Of a stretch of DNA of 64,000 bases, positions 17,958 through 27,046 are shown piece after piece. The translations under genes and the position numbers were made by a program. The notes under the pieces were generated by a model that worked only from the letters and a program-made list of their open reading frames with translations, had not been told where the DNA came from and made no database searches. How positions within the stretch are numbered: the stretch's first letter is position 1; every line of letters begins with the position of its first letter. Source of the DNA: Georhizobium profundi (lineage in GTDB: Bacteria > Pseudomonadota > Alphaproteobacteria > Rhizobiales > Rhizobiaceae); contig NZ_CP032509.1 in NCBI RefSeq assembly GCF_003952725.1, positions 1,512,001 to 1,576,000 on the forward strand, in the 5' to 3' direction.

Positions 17958-18730
17958 GCGACCAGCCCCTGATGACCGCACGCGGCGTCACGAAAATCTA
18001 TGGCGAGCGCATCGGCTGCGAAGCCGTCGACCTCGACATCCACCCTGGCGAAATCGTCGCGATTGTCGGCGAATCCGGGTCGGGCAAGACCACGCTTTTG
18101 AACTGCCTTTCCGCGCGGCTCGCCCCGTCGGCCGGCAGCATCGACTACCGCATGCGCGACGGTCGGCTGCAAGATCTCTATGCGATGGGTGAGGCCGAGC
18201 GCCGGTTCCTCATGCGCACCGATTGGGGCTTCGTGCACCAGAATCCAGCGGATGGCCTGCGCATGGGCGTCTCGGCCGGCGCGAATGTGGGCGAGCGGCT
18301 GATGGCTGTCGGCGAGCGCCACTATGGGCGGATTCGCGACACCGCGCTTGACTGGCTGGAGCGGGTCGAGATCTCGACCGACCGCATCGACGACAGGCCG
18401 AATGCCTTCTCGGGCGGCATGCGCCAGCGGCTCCAGATCGCGCGCAATCTCGTCACCGGCCCGCGGCTCGTCTTCATGGACGAACCGACCGGCGGTCTCG
18501 ACGTCTCGGTCCAGGCCCGGCTTCTCGACCTGCTGCGCGGGCTTGTCGGTGAATTGGGGCTCGCAGCCATCGTCGTCACCCATGATCTCGCCGTGGCGCG
18601 GCTCCTGTCGCAGCGGATTATGGTGATGAAGGATGGGCGCGTCATCGAGCATGGTCTGACCGACCGGGTGCTCGACGATCCGCGCGAGCCCTACACGCAG
18701 CTTCTCGTCTCTTCCATCCTGCAGGTGTGA
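17954..18730 (+). CDS. phnK: C-P lyase-associated ABC-type ATPase PhnK
   Basis: 258-residue ABC ATPase without a partner permease. Walker A GESGSGKT lies at 39-46, the signature FSGGMRQR in the middle, Walker B RLVFMDEPTGGLD, and the switch histidine is in VVTHDL. PhnK docks on PhnJ in the core complex and is thought to drive its opening. It starts inside the phnJ stop and is followed by phnL after 9 bp with a GAGGAAAG ribosome site. Confidence 0.94.
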   Translation: MSDQPLMTARGVTKIYGERIGCEAVDLDIHPGEIVAIVGESGSGKTTLLNCLSARLAPSAGSIDYRMRDGRLQDLYAMGEAERRFLMRTDWGFVHQNPADGLRMGVSAGANVGERLMAVGERHYGRIRDTALDWLERVEISTDRIDDRPNAFSGGMRQRLQIARNLVTGPRLVFMDEPTGGLDVSVQARLLDLLRGLVGELGLAAIVVTHDLAVARLLSQRIMVMKDGRVIEHGLTDRVLDDPREPYTQLLVSSILQV

Positions 18731-18739
18731 GGAAAGACC

Positions 18740-19447
18740 ATGTCAGACCCACTCGTCGTTTCGGGCGTCGCCAAGAGTTTCACCATGCATCTGAGAGGCG
18801 GGCTGCGTCTGCCCGTCGTCGACAATGTCATTTTCCGTGTGGCGCGCGGTGAATGCGTCGTACTCGGCGGCCCTTCGGGTGCCGGCAAGAGTTCGATCCT
18901 CAAGATGCTCTACGGCAATTACGCGGTGGACGGCGGCGAGATCCTCGTCACGCACGATGGCGAGACCGTCGATCTTGCCCAGGCCTCCCCACGCCAGGTG
19001 CTGCAGCTGCGCCGCAGCGTCATCGGGTATGTCAGCCAATTCCTGCGCACGGTGCCGCGCGTTTCGGCGCTCGATGTCGTCGCGGAGCCGCTGATCGCGC
19101 GGGGCCAGGACGCAGAGGCTTCGCGGCAGCAGGCAAGCGCGCTGCTTGAACGATTGAACCTTCCGCACGCGCTCTGGTCTTTGCCACCGGCGACGTTTTC
19201 CGGCGGCGAGCAGCAGCGTGTGAACATCGCGCGGGGCTTCATCACCGAACATCCGGTGCTCCTCCTCGACGAACCGACGGCATCGCTCGACGCGCAGAAC
19301 AGGCGCGTGGTCATCGCGATGATCGAGGAGAAGAAGCGCGCTGGTACCGCCTTGCTCGGCATCTTCCACGATGAGGAAGTGCGCGAGGCGGTGGCAGACC
19401 GGATCATCGACGTCACGGCCTTTCGGCCGGCGCGCGAGGCCGCCTGA
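18740..19447 (+). CDS. phnL: C-P lyase-associated ABC-type ATPase PhnL
   Basis: 235-residue ABC ATPase. Walker A GPSGAGKS is at 44-51, with the signature [15 protein letters not shown], Walker [12 protein letters not shown] and switch region GIFHDEEV. PhnL takes part with G, H and I in forming the ribose phosphonate intermediate and stacks with PhnK. The start has a good AGGAAAGACC ribosome site. Confidence 0.94.
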   Translation: MSDPLVVSGVAKSFTMHLRGGLRLPVVDNVIFRVARGECVVLGGPSGAGKSSILKMLYGNYAVDGGEILVTHDGETVDLAQASPRQVLQLRRSVIGYVSQFLRTVPRVSALDVVAEPLIARGQDAEASRQQASALLERLNLPHALWSLPPATFSGGEQQRVNIARGFITEHPVLLLDEPTASLDAQNRRVVIAMIEEKKRAGTALLGIFHDEEVREAVADRIIDVTAFRPAREAA

Positions 19448-19449
19448 TC

Positions 19450-20061
19450 ATGGGACGACTTTCACCTGAACCGTCCATCCACGAAACGGCCGAGATCAAG
19501 GGGTGCACGCTCGGGCGCTACACGGAAATCAGCGCGCGCAGCCGCGTGGCCGAAACGGTGCTCGGCGATTATTCCTACATCATGCAGGATTGCGATGTGT
19601 GGTGCGCGACGATCGGCAAGTTCGTGTCGATCGCTGCGGCCGTGCGCATCAATGCCACCAACCACCCCACCTGGCGCGCGAGCCAGCACCACTTCACGTA
19701 CCGGGCCGGCGACTATTTCGATGGTGCCGAAAACGATGCCGCGTTCTTCTCTTGGCGCCGGGAAAATGCTGTCACAATCGGCCACGACGTGTGGATCGGC
19801 CATGGCGCCACACTTCTTCCCGGTGTGTCGATCGGCAATGGCGCGGTGATCGGTGCAGGTGCCGTCGTGTCGAAGGATGTCGAACCTTACACGATCGTCG
19901 GCGGTGTCCCCGCCAAACCGATCCGCAAGCGTTTCGAGGCCGATATCGCCGCCGAACTCGATGCGCTTGCCTGGTGGGATTGGGACCACGACAAGCTGCA
20001 CGCGGCGCTTGACGACTTCCGCACGCTGGCCATCGGCGACTTCATCGCCAAGCATCGCTGA
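19450..20061 (+). CDS. Phosphonate-cluster hexapeptide acyltransferase (left-handed beta-helix)
   Basis: 203 residues with imperfect hexapeptide repeats through about residues 15-155 ([55 protein letters not shown]), typical of chloramphenicol/serine acetyltransferase-like enzymes. A short C-terminal helix region ends in [16 protein letters not shown]. This family recurs next to phn operons, where it may acetylate aminoalkylphosphonates in place of PhnO; the acceptor is unproven. It begins 2 bp after phnL and ends the phnGHIJKL transcript before the separate phnD promoter. Confidence 0.85.
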   Translation: MGRLSPEPSIHETAEIKGCTLGRYTEISARSRVAETVLGDYSYIMQDCDVWCATIGKFVSIAAAVRINATNHPTWRASQHHFTYRAGDYFDGAENDAAFFSWRRENAVTIGHDVWIGHGATLLPGVSIGNGAVIGAGAVVSKDVEPYTIVGGVPAKPIRKRFEADIAAELDALAWWDWDHDKLHAALDDFRTLAIGDFIAKHR

Positions 20062-20108
20062 CGGTCTGCCGAGGCTGCGGCCATAGCTCCCCGCGAGCCT
20101 TCATCAAT

Positions 20109-20137
20109 CTGTTGCAATACCGTCAACCCACTGTCGT
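20109..20137 (+). promoter_or_regulatory. Pho box upstream of phnD: three 11-bp direct repeats
   Basis: CTGTTGC (20109), CCGTCAA (20120) and CTGTCGT (20131) are spaced exactly 11 bp, the PhoB unit period. They match the CTGTCAT consensus at 4, 5 and 6 of 7 positions. The last repeat ends 79 bp before the phnD start. Phosphate-starvation control by PhoB is therefore likely for phnDCE. Confidence 0.65.
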
Positions 20138-20216
20138 GAACGCTCGGTAGGGAGTGGATGCCAGGCCGGATGGGGTGTCCGGACCGCACATATTCCAATT
20201 GATCGTGGAGATCAGG

Positions 20217-21134
20217 ATGATCGCTCAAATCGCTCGCGGCGCCGTCAACGTAGCGCTCGCAACCAGCCTTCTCGCCGGCTCGGCCCTTGCTCAGGACATC
20301 GATGTCTTCCGCGTCGGCCTTCTCGGCGGTGAAAACGAAGCCGACCGCCTGCGCAAGAACGACTGCATGGTTCAGCAGCTCGGCGAAATCCTTGGCGTGC
20401 CTGTCGAGCTCTATCCGGCTTCGGACTATGCCGGCGTGATGCAGGGCCTCGTTGCGGGCCAGCTCGATGCCGCCCAGCTCGGTGCCTCCGGCTACGCCGG
20501 CATCTACCTGCAGGATCCGGAAGCCGTCGAGCCTGCCTTCGTCGCACTCGAAGCCGACGGTTCGGATGGCTACTACGCCATGATGTACACCAAGGCCGAC
20601 AGCGGCATCGAGTCGCTCGAAGACATGGAAGGCAAGTCTCTCGCCTTCGCCGATCCGAACTCCACGTCCGGCTACCTCGTGCCGAAGGCCGAGCTCGAAG
20701 CCCAGGAAATCGTCATCGACGACTATTTCTCTCAGACCGGCTTCGGTGGCGGCCATGAACAGGCGGTGATCGCCGTTCTCAACGACCAGTATGATGCTGG
20801 CGTCACCTGGACCTCGGGCGTCGGTGAAGAGTCCGAAGGCTTCTCGCGCGGCGCTCTGCGCTCGATGGTCGATAAGGACCTTCTCGACATGTCCGACCTG
20901 CGCATCATCTGGCAGTCGAGCCTCATCCCGAACGGTCCCTGGGTAAACCGCAAGAGCCTGCCGCAGGACGTCAAGGACAAGGTCAATGGCTGGCTCGAGA
21001 CGCTGAACGAGACCGATCCGGAGTGCTACATCAACGTGTCGCAGGGCGAAGGCCAGGGCTTCCAGGCCGTGGACCACTCGTTCTTTGAAGGCGTCGTTGC
21101 CATGCGCCAGCGCGAACTCGAAGGCTCCCGCTGA
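20217..21134 (+). CDS. phnD: Phosphonate-binding periplasmic protein PhnD
   Basis: 305-residue solute-binding protein. A signal peptide ends ALA at about residue 25, before QDIDVFRVGLLGGENEADR. Blocks VELYPASDYAGVMQGLVAGQ, LGASGYAGIYL and FADPNSTSGYLVPKAEL are typical of PhnD, the latter lining the phosphonate pocket. The ATG at 20217 follows a GATCAGG site and gives the signal peptide; the longer frame from 20154 lacks one. It heads phnD-C-E1-E2, with a hairpin before phnC. Confidence 0.95.
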   Translation: MIAQIARGAVNVALATSLLAGSALAQDIDVFRVGLLGGENEADRLRKNDCMVQQLGEILGVPVELYPASDYAGVMQGLVAGQLDAAQLGASGYAGIYLQDPEAVEPAFVALEADGSDGYYAMMYTKADSGIESLEDMEGKSLAFADPNSTSGYLVPKAELEAQEIVIDDYFSQTGFGGGHEQAVIAVLNDQYDAGVTWTSGVGEESEGFSRGALRSMVDKDLLDMSDLRIIWQSSLIPNGPWVNRKSLPQDVKDKVNGWLETLNETDPECYINVSQGEGQGFQAVDHSFFEGVVAMRQRELEGSR

Positions 21135-21160
21135 GCTGATCGCAAACCAGCGATAAGTCA

Positions 21161-21189
21161 GACAGGTCCGCAGCTTCTGCGGGCCTGTC
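21161..21189 (+). terminator. Strong hairpin between phnD and phnC
   Basis: Two 13-base arms (21161-21173 and 21177-21189) pair fully apart from one T-G wobble around a CTT loop, followed by TTTCC. The stem is strong but the T-tract short, so partial termination or 3'-end protection is likely. This would let PhnD exceed the PhnC/PhnE transporter subunits. Confidence 0.65.
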
Positions 21190-21243
21190 TTTCCGCGAAT
21201 GGCAGCCACCCGTCCGGGTACCGGCAACCTCGAAGGACATCCC

Positions 21244-22104
21244 ATGCTTGCGATCAAGAACCTGACCAAGAGCTTCAAGACGCGCAATGCCGTCGACAAT
21301 ATCTCGCTCGATATCCCAGACGGACAGATGGTGGGAGTCATCGGGCGATCGGGTGCCGGCAAGTCGACGCTTTTGCGGATGATCAACCGGTTGGCAGAGC
21401 CGACCGGCGGCTCGATCATCTTCGACGGCCGGGACGTAACGGCGCTCAAAGGCCGGGAACTCCTCGAATGGCGGGCTAATTGCGCGATGGTGTTCCAGCA
21501 GTTCAATCTCGTCGGTCGCCTCAACGTTCTGACCAACGTGCTGACCGGGCGTCTCTATCACCATGGGCTGATCGCCAGCATGTTTCAGGTGTTCACGCCT
21601 GCCGAACGTGCCTTCGCCATCCGCGCGCTCGATCGGCTGGGCATGGCGCATACGGCTTTGCAGCAGGCCGATACGCTGTCAGGTGGTCAGATGCAGCGCG
21701 TGGCCATCGCCCGTGCGCTTGCCCAGGAACCGAAGATCGTGCTCGCGGACGAGCCGATCGCGTCGCTCGATCCGATGAACGCGAAAGTCGTCATGGATGC
21801 GCTGCGCACGATCAACCGCGAAGACGGCATCGCCGTCATCTGCAATCTTCATACGCTCGATACAGCCCGCAACTACTGCGACCGCGTCATCGGGCTCTTC
21901 GAAGGCCGTGTCGTGTTCGATGGGCCGCCATCCGCGTTAACCGAGCAGGCAGCACGCGAGATCTACGGCGCGGAGGCGGACGAGGCCTTCAGCGAAAGCA
22001 TGACGTCTACGACGCTGAAGCCTGCAGGCACCGAGGTGCCGGCCGAGCGTCTGACGGAGGCGGACCTGCAGCAGCGCGCCCGCGCAGAACTCCTGGCAGG
22101 CTGA
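21244..22104 (+). CDS. phnC: Phosphonate ABC transporter ATP-binding protein PhnC
   Basis: 286-residue ATPase. Walker A GRSGAGKS is at 34-41, with Q-loop [11 protein letters not shown], signature [15 protein letters not shown], Walker [14 protein letters not shown] and switch histidine in NLHTLD. All core motifs are intact. The C-terminal tail after about residue 240 is longer than in E. coli PhnC. ATG at 21244 begins the conserved [11 protein letters not shown]; the 15-codon upstream extension is not conserved-looking. Confidence 0.95.
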   Translation: MLAIKNLTKSFKTRNAVDNISLDIPDGQMVGVIGRSGAGKSTLLRMINRLAEPTGGSIIFDGRDVTALKGRELLEWRANCAMVFQQFNLVGRLNVLTNVLTGRLYHHGLIASMFQVFTPAERAFAIRALDRLGMAHTALQQADTLSGGQMQRVAIARALAQEPKIVLADEPIASLDPMNAKVVMDALRTINREDGIAVICNLHTLDTARNYCDRVIGLFEGRVVFDGPPSALTEQAAREIYGAEADEAFSESMTSTTLKPAGTEVPAERLTEADLQQRARAELLAG

Positions 22105-22108
22105 GCCC

Positions 22109-23035
22109 ATGGCCTCCATAGATGTGAACGCGGGGCCGCAGCCCGACGACGCTGTTTCCGTATTCGAGCGTCATCGCAGCGAATTGCGCCGCCAGCGCCT
22201 CGGCATGAACATCCTGTTCATCGGCGCATTTTTGCTGGCGCTTGGCCTCTCGATCTGGGTGTCGCGCTTCTACCCGGATCGGCTGGCTGCCGGCCTGCCG
22301 CGCATCTTCGAGTATTTCGGCACAATCATGCCGGACCTGCAGTTCGACGTGCTGTTCGAAGGGAGGGGAGCCGACGGACGCGCCGTGCCCGGTTCGCTGA
22401 CCTACTGGTATTCGGATTTCAACGTCTACATTCGCCTCATCGTCGAAACGATCTTCATGGCGCTCACTGCGACCATTCTCGGCGCAACGGCCGCCTTTCT
22501 TCTCTGCTTCCCGGCATCGCGAAACCTCGCGCCGAACAGCTTCATCTACATCGTGTCGCGCCGCTTCATGGAGATTTGTCGCGGCGTGCCGGAAATCCTC
22601 TACGCGCTGGTCTTCGTCTTCGCGATCGGCATCGGGCCGCTCGCCGGCGTGCTGGCAATCGCAATCCACTCCGCCGGCGCACTCGGCAAGCTGTTTTCCG
22701 AGGTCAACGAGAACGCGTCGATGCGTCCGGTCGAGGGCATACGCGGCGTTGGCGGCAACTGGTTCGAGGAAATCCGCTACGGCGTCGTTCCGCAGGTCAT
22801 GCCGAATTTCGTCTCCTACACATTGCTGCGCTTCGAGATCAACGTGCGCGCGTCCTCCATCGTCGGCTTCGTTGGTGCCGGCGGCATCGGGGCGGAACTC
22901 AACCGGGTGATCAGCCTCTATTCCGACGATCGCGTCGTGGCCGTCCTGCTGCTGGTCGTCATCACCGTCACGCTGATCGACCTGCTTTCCGAACAGATGC
23001 GGACGCACTTCATCGGCCGGGAGAACCTGCAATGA
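22109..23035 (+). CDS. phnE: Phosphonate ABC transporter permease PhnE1
   Basis: 308-residue inner-membrane permease with about six hydrophobic segments and the EAA-type loop VEGIRGVGGNWFEEIRYGVV characteristic of PhnE. A charged N-terminal cytoplasmic stretch of about 40 residues precedes the first membrane segment. It overlaps phnE2 by ATGA. Two different PhnE genes in tandem are common in rhizobia and are expected to form a heterodimeric channel. Confidence 0.93.
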   Translation: MASIDVNAGPQPDDAVSVFERHRSELRRQRLGMNILFIGAFLLALGLSIWVSRFYPDRLAAGLPRIFEYFGTIMPDLQFDVLFEGRGADGRAVPGSLTYWYSDFNVYIRLIVETIFMALTATILGATAAFLLCFPASRNLAPNSFIYIVSRRFMEICRGVPEILYALVFVFAIGIGPLAGVLAIAIHSAGALGKLFSEVNENASMRPVEGIRGVGGNWFEEIRYGVVPQVMPNFVSYTLLRFEINVRASSIVGFVGAGGIGAELNRVISLYSDDRVVAVLLLVVITVTLIDLLSEQMRTHFIGRENLQ

Positions 23036-23889
23036 CCGCGATGACGCTGCAGTCGATTTCGTCGAGCGACATTGCCAGTGTTCGCCAAAGCCATCCGCAA
23101 GCGTTCGGCTCCACCTTCTCGACGATCACGCGGTGGGCGATCTGGCTCTCGGTCATCTTCTATGTGATCGGCTCGCTCTATTATTTCGAGGTCTACCGGC
23201 TTCTCGATGCCTCCGGGCGCGCCCTCAACCTCATCGCGGCGTTCTTCAACTGGGAAGACATGGGCGAGTGGCAGTATCGGCAGATCTATATCGGGATCGC
23301 ACAGACCCTCGGTATGGCATTTCTCGGAACATTGCTCGGCACCGTCATGGCGCTCTTCATCGGGTTTTTCGCAGCGCGCACCACGATGCCGTTCGTCGTG
23401 GTTCGCCAGATCGTGCGGCGTATTCTCGATATTCTGCGTGGTGTGGATCAGCTTGTCTGGGGTCTGGTGTTTGTTCGGGCAGTCGGACTGGGTCCGCTTG
23501 CCGGCGTGCTCGCGATTGCCGTATCGGATACGGGCACCCTATCGAAGCTCTACTCGGAAGCGCTCGAAAACGTGGACCGCAAGCAGGTCGAGGGCATCCG
23601 CTCGACGGGCGCCGGTCCGTTGAAGATCGCGCGCTATGGCTATCTGCCCCAGGTGCTGCCGATCTTCATTTCGCAGTCGCTCTACTTCTTCGAATCCTCG
23701 ACACGAAGTGCAACGATCCTTGGCCTTGTCGGTGCCGGCGGCATCGGCATGATCATCATCGAGCGCTTCCGCGCGAACCTCTTCGATCAGGTCGCATTCG
23801 TCGTCTTGAACGTGCTCGTCTGCATCTTCGTCATCGACTGGTTGTCGAAGAAGATCCGTGCGCGGTTGATCGGCGAAACGTCTCACTAA
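23032..23889 (+). CDS. phnE: Phosphonate ABC transporter permease PhnE2
   Basis: 285-residue second PhnE permease. The EAA-type loop reads KQVEGIRSTGAGPLKIARYG, and the C-terminal half has ATILGLVGAGGIGMIIIERF, matching the same region in PhnE1. The ATG at 23032 overlaps the phnE1 stop; the open frame upstream of it is out-of-frame phnE1. The operon ends here, 7 bp before the convergent PNPOx-like gene. No phnM follows. Confidence 0.93.
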   Translation: MTAMTLQSISSSDIASVRQSHPQAFGSTFSTITRWAIWLSVIFYVIGSLYYFEVYRLLDASGRALNLIAAFFNWEDMGEWQYRQIYIGIAQTLGMAFLGTLLGTVMALFIGFFAARTTMPFVVVRQIVRRILDILRGVDQLVWGLVFVRAVGLGPLAGVLAIAVSDTGTLSKLYSEALENVDRKQVEGIRSTGAGPLKIARYGYLPQVLPIFISQSLYFFESSTRSATILGLVGAGGIGMIIIERFRANLFDQVAFVVLNVLVCIFVIDWLSKKIRARLIGETSH

Positions 23890-23896
23890 GGGCGTG

Positions 23897-24376
23897 CTAA
23901 GCCGCTGCCTGGCGGTCCGTACCGTCGATGGTCACTTCGTCCGTGTGGGCAAAGCCTTTCGAATAATCGAGCACCGAGATCACTTCCGGGCGAAGCTCGA
24001 AGACAGCCACGCCGCTGATGTCGAGGCCGCTCATCATCGAGGCGTATTCCGGATACTTTTTCGGAAGCTCGGAAACCAGTATGTCTCGGATCATCGCTTC
24101 ATCAGTGACCGGGAAGGCGCGGGCCGCCATCGATAGACCGGTGATGGCCATCGGATCGGTCGTGTCGTGGTCGATGGTCAGCGACACGCGGTTGTCGCCC
24201 GCGAGATTCCGGGATTTCTGCGTATCTCTTCCCGTTATGAACCACAGGGTCAGTCCACGGCTGACATAGCCCACCGTGGTCGCCTGCGGCCAACCGTCCG
24301 CGCGGAGCGTGGCCAGCGTGAGGATGCGGTGCTTGTCGAGCAGGTCGAGAATGGTGCTGCGAAGTTTGCTATCCAT
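23897..24376 (-). CDS. PNPOx-like flavin-binding family protein
   Basis: 159 residues with the split-barrel fold of pyridoxamine-phosphate-oxidase-like proteins: HRILTLATLRADGWPQATTV at the N-terminus and LTLWFITGRDTQKSRNLAGD in the middle. Such proteins bind FMN, F420 or haem; which one is unknown. ATG at 24376 was chosen because AGGAGG lies eight bases before it; an ATG at 24394 overlaps that ribosome site. It is convergent with phnE2 and alone in its transcript. Confidence 0.8.
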   Translation of the reverse strand: MDSKLRSTILDLLDKHRILTLATLRADGWPQATTVGYVSRGLTLWFITGRDTQKSRNLAGDNRVSLTIDHDTTDPMAITGLSMAARAFPVTDEAMIRDILVSELPKKYPEYASMMSGLDISGVAVFELRPEVISVLDYSKGFAHTDEVTIDGTDRQAAA

Positions 24377-24480
24377 TGGAAAAGCCTCCTGCATAGCGAT
24401 CGCAGGAGAATATTGACTGAGCAGTCGATCGCATTGATTTCGCGCAAATCGGCTCGTTTTCGTCGAGCGTGACGTCGTCG

Positions 24481-25266
24481 CTATTCCACCACGCCCAGGA
24501 TCGGGCCGTAGCCGCCGTGCCAGGAAAAATCGTTGCGTCTTTTTTCGGGGAGAAAGAGACCAGCGCCGCGGCCACCGTCGAGAAAAAGTGCGTTGGGGCA
24601 GGCCAGTTGGTCGCGGAAGAACCGCGCGAATTCATGAAAATTCACGCGCCAGTCGCTGATCGCGAACCGGATGAGCCCGCCTTCGCAGACACCGACGCCG
24701 CTGCGTCGGGTTGTATCGGTCGAACCGGGGATCAGCGCGGGGTGGAGCGCGTTCTCGATGACGAGCATTGGTCCCGACTGGGTGGCCAATTGCGCATCGG
24801 GCTTCACAGCAAGAAAGTCTTCCGTCGGCAGGATGCCCGCTCCATCCTCTCCGGAAAAGAACACGCCGTTGGGCTTTTTGTAGAAATTCGGCACCTGTCG
24901 CGGCGGGCCTTCGATCGTGGTGGTATCGGCCGACCGCAGTTCCTCTCCATTCTCGATATAAAGGCCGAGCGGCGAAAAATCGGTCTGGTACATGCCGGCA
25001 TTGATCGCGAAGATGAGGTTCTGCTCCTGCTCCCGGAGCGCGCCAGCGAGGTTGGAGAAGCGGCGGTAAGGCAGACCCTCTTCATTTCTCCAGAACAGAC
25101 GCAGGTCGGACACGGCAGGGTCGATCGTGCAGACGACATAGCCCGAACCCTCGAAACGTTCGTCGCTGCACTGCAGAGCCTTGGCCTCCGGAAGCGCGAA
25201 GAGCACGGCGATTACCGCCAACACGGCCGTCAACGCAGCACCGGCCAAACCTCGTATTGCAGTCAT
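24481..25266 (-). CDS. Exported phosphodiester glycosidase-like (NAGPA-domain) protein
   Basis: 261 residues with an N-terminal signal segment ending near PEAKALQC (about residue 30). The body matches the phosphodiester glycosidase / NAGPA domain family: INAGMYQTDFSPLGLYIENG, NGVFFSGEDGAGILPTEDF, ATQSGPMLVIENALHP and LFLDGGRGAGLF. These enzymes remove sugars from phosphodiesters or act on cell-wall glycans; the substrate here is unknown. ATG at 25266 yields the signal peptide, while the longer frame does not. It is probably periplasmic. Confidence 0.78.
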   Translation of the reverse strand: MTAIRGLAGAALTAVLAVIAVLFALPEAKALQCSDERFEGSGYVVCTIDPAVSDLRLFWRNEEGLPYRRFSNLAGALREQEQNLIFAINAGMYQTDFSPLGLYIENGEELRSADTTTIEGPPRQVPNFYKKPNGVFFSGEDGAGILPTEDFLAVKPDAQLATQSGPMLVIENALHPALIPGSTDTTRRSGVGVCEGGLIRFAISDWRVNFHEFARFFRDQLACPNALFLDGGRGAGLFLPEKRRNDFSWHGGYGPILGVVE

Positions 25267-25379
25267 GCACTGTCCTCGCTCGCTGTGATCGGTCGGTCGA
25301 TAGCAGGAGAGTGCCGTAATTCTAAGACCACGCTTCACCCGTGCCTTGGAAATTTCGAGGTATCGGCGGCAATCGAGAT

Positions 25380-26018
25380 CTAGCGAAGAAGCCCGTCGAG
25401 ATCGAAGTCGTCCCACCCTTTCAGGCCGGACGACTGTTTCTCCCCGCTGACAGTGCCTTCGGCGCGGCCGGACGAGCCGCCCAATTTGCCCGCCTTCTTC
25501 AAAGCAGCTTTCTGGGCTCCGCGTCGTCTGTTTTCGGCCGCGGTCGCTGAGTCTTCTTCACGCCAGACCTCGGGAAGATCGCGGTCGAGCACATCCTCGA
25601 TATGGCGCGGATCGAAAACGTGAAAGGTGATCTTGCGCGCCCGGCCACGCAGCTTGACGGTTCGGGTTCCTGCACTTTCCAGCCGGCCGTCCTTCAACCA
25701 GCGATGGCGTTCAGCGGGCTTGATGGCGAGAATGTCCTCGACCTCGCGGGGTATCACCGGAAGACTTTCGATGCCGACAAGTTTGCTGGTGACGGCCTTT
25801 ACGAGTCCGAAGTGATCGTCCTCATCGTCTTCCGGCACGCGAAGCACGATCGCGCCGGATTCGATGTCGACCTTCCTGCGTTCCTTGAAAGGAAGATGCG
25901 CACGGATTTCGAGGAGGATGCCCCTGGTGCGCACAGCCGAACCCAATGTCGCGGCCGGTGAAAGGGGCCATTCTTGGATCAGTCTCGTCGGTGGTTTGGG
26001 TTTTGGTGCTCGGGGCAT
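25380..26018 (-). CDS. Conserved hypothetical protein
   Basis: 212 residues, MPRAPKPKPPTRLIQEWPLS at the start. The N-terminal two thirds are mixed alpha/beta with ESLPVIPREVEDILAIKPAE and HRWLKDGRLESAGTRTVKLR, resembling a small DNA-binding fold, and FHVFDPRHIEDVLDRDLP follows. The last 60 residues are low-complexity and charged (Arg/Ala/Lys/Gly-rich). No signal or membrane segment is seen. I do not recognise a function. Confidence 0.6.
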   Translation of the reverse strand: MPRAPKPKPPTRLIQEWPLSPAATLGSAVRTRGILLEIRAHLPFKERRKVDIESGAIVLRVPEDDEDDHFGLVKAVTSKLVGIESLPVIPREVEDILAIKPAERHRWLKDGRLESAGTRTVKLRGRARKITFHVFDPRHIEDVLDRDLPEVWREEDSATAAENRRRGAQKAALKKAGKLGGSSGRAEGTVSGEKQSSGLKGWDDFDLDGLLR

Positions 26019-26118
26019 GATGCTCAGATGGAGTCTGACGCATCGGCCTTCAATCTGATTCTTTCGGCCGTTTGCAGTCTGCGCCAATTCATGGCGACCG
26101 GTACGACGCCCATGATCC

Positions 26119-26577
26119 TCATACGATTTCGTGGATCACAGGCATCAACTGCCCGTTCGTGATCTGCACCTTTGCCAAGGTGATGGGCAATCTGAACCTG
26201 CGCGGGCCCGTACTGCCGGGGTTCAGGTAAAGCACGCCATCCCCCATTTCGATGCTCGCCCGGTGAGAATGTCCCGAGATGACGAGGTCGATGTCTGTTT
26301 TACCGGGAGAAAACGCCAGGTCCTTGCGATCGTGGATCACGAATATACCCAGATCGAAAAGCCTTGTCCGCAGCGTCTCGGGATAGGTCGCTGCCCAAGA
26401 GTCGACATCGATGTTTCCGCGGATCGCCGAAACCGGGGCGACCGTTTCCAGTCGCTTGATAATGTCGGGGTTTCCGATGTCGCCGGCGTGGATGATGTGA
26501 TCGACGCCTTGCAGCAGGGCAATTGCCTCAGCGCGCAGGAGACCATGCGTATCCGAGATGACGCCGAGTGTGGGCAT
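26119..26577 (-). CDS. YfcE/MJ0936-type metallophosphoesterase
   Basis: 152-residue calcineurin-like phosphoesterase. The metal-binding motifs are complete: GVISDTHG at residues 5-12, HAGDIGN, IRGNID and SGHSH. The family hydrolyses phosphodiesters in the cytoplasm; the natural substrate is usually unknown. It lies alone between two unrelated genes. The ATG at 26577 directly precedes the beta-strand bearing the first motif, so the start is secure. Confidence 0.88.
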   Translation of the reverse strand: MPTLGVISDTHGLLRAEAIALLQGVDHIIHAGDIGNPDIIKRLETVAPVSAIRGNIDVDSWAATYPETLRTRLFDLGIFVIHDRKDLAFSPGKTDIDLVISGHSHRASIEMGDGVLYLNPGSTGPRRFRLPITLAKVQITNGQLMPVIHEIV

Positions 26578-26737
26578 GGCAGAAGGGGTCCTTCACATCA
26601 GAATGAAATAAGCGGCTTTGTCTTGGCAGATCAGCAAAAGTAGGGCTCGCTCAAATCACGCATTCCTCGCCTTCGCCACAGGGATCTGGCACACCATGTG
26701 TCGGGGTACGGACGACACCGCCCCAGTTGGAGGACCG

Positions 26738-26893
26738 ATGCCGAAGAACAAAGGCCAGAGCACTCTCGACAAGGAGCGTGCGAAGACGGAAAAGCTCCTT
26801 AAGAAGGTTGGGTATACAGCCTTGAAAGAAGCCGGCGTCAAATCGATGCGTCCCAGCCTGCCGAATTTGAAGACCGTGAAGCGCGAGCCGTAG
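26738..26893 (+). CDS. Small conserved basic protein
   Basis: 51 residues, MPKNKGQSTLDKERAKTEKL at the start, highly charged (many Lys, Glu and Arg) with a probable central helix and a C-terminal PSLPNLKTVKREP. The ATG at 26738 follows a GGAGGACCG ribosome site. The frame remains open upstream to 26618, but that part overlaps non-coding-like sequence. Function unknown; it may be a small nucleic-acid- or ribosome-associated protein, given its charge and position before rsgA, but that is a guess. Confidence 0.6.
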   Translation: MPKNKGQSTLDKERAKTEKLLKKVGYTALKEAGVKSMRPSLPNLKTVKREP

Positions 26894-27046
26894 TCTGGCC
26901 CATCAGCCCGTCTCGCACCGGTCCCCACAGGTCCTAAACATGCAGGCGCGCCGCATCATGCTGTGGTAAGCAGGCGTCGCATGTCGGCGAGTGCATCTCC
27001 TGCGTCGTCCAAGATTTCGGCTGTGCCCGTGGAAAAGAGAACACCA

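Noticed and set aside
19887..21536. 549-codon minus-strand open frame across the transferase, phnD and phnC
   Set aside because: The opposite strand carries clear phn genes with intact motifs; the frame has no ribosome site or recognisable domain.
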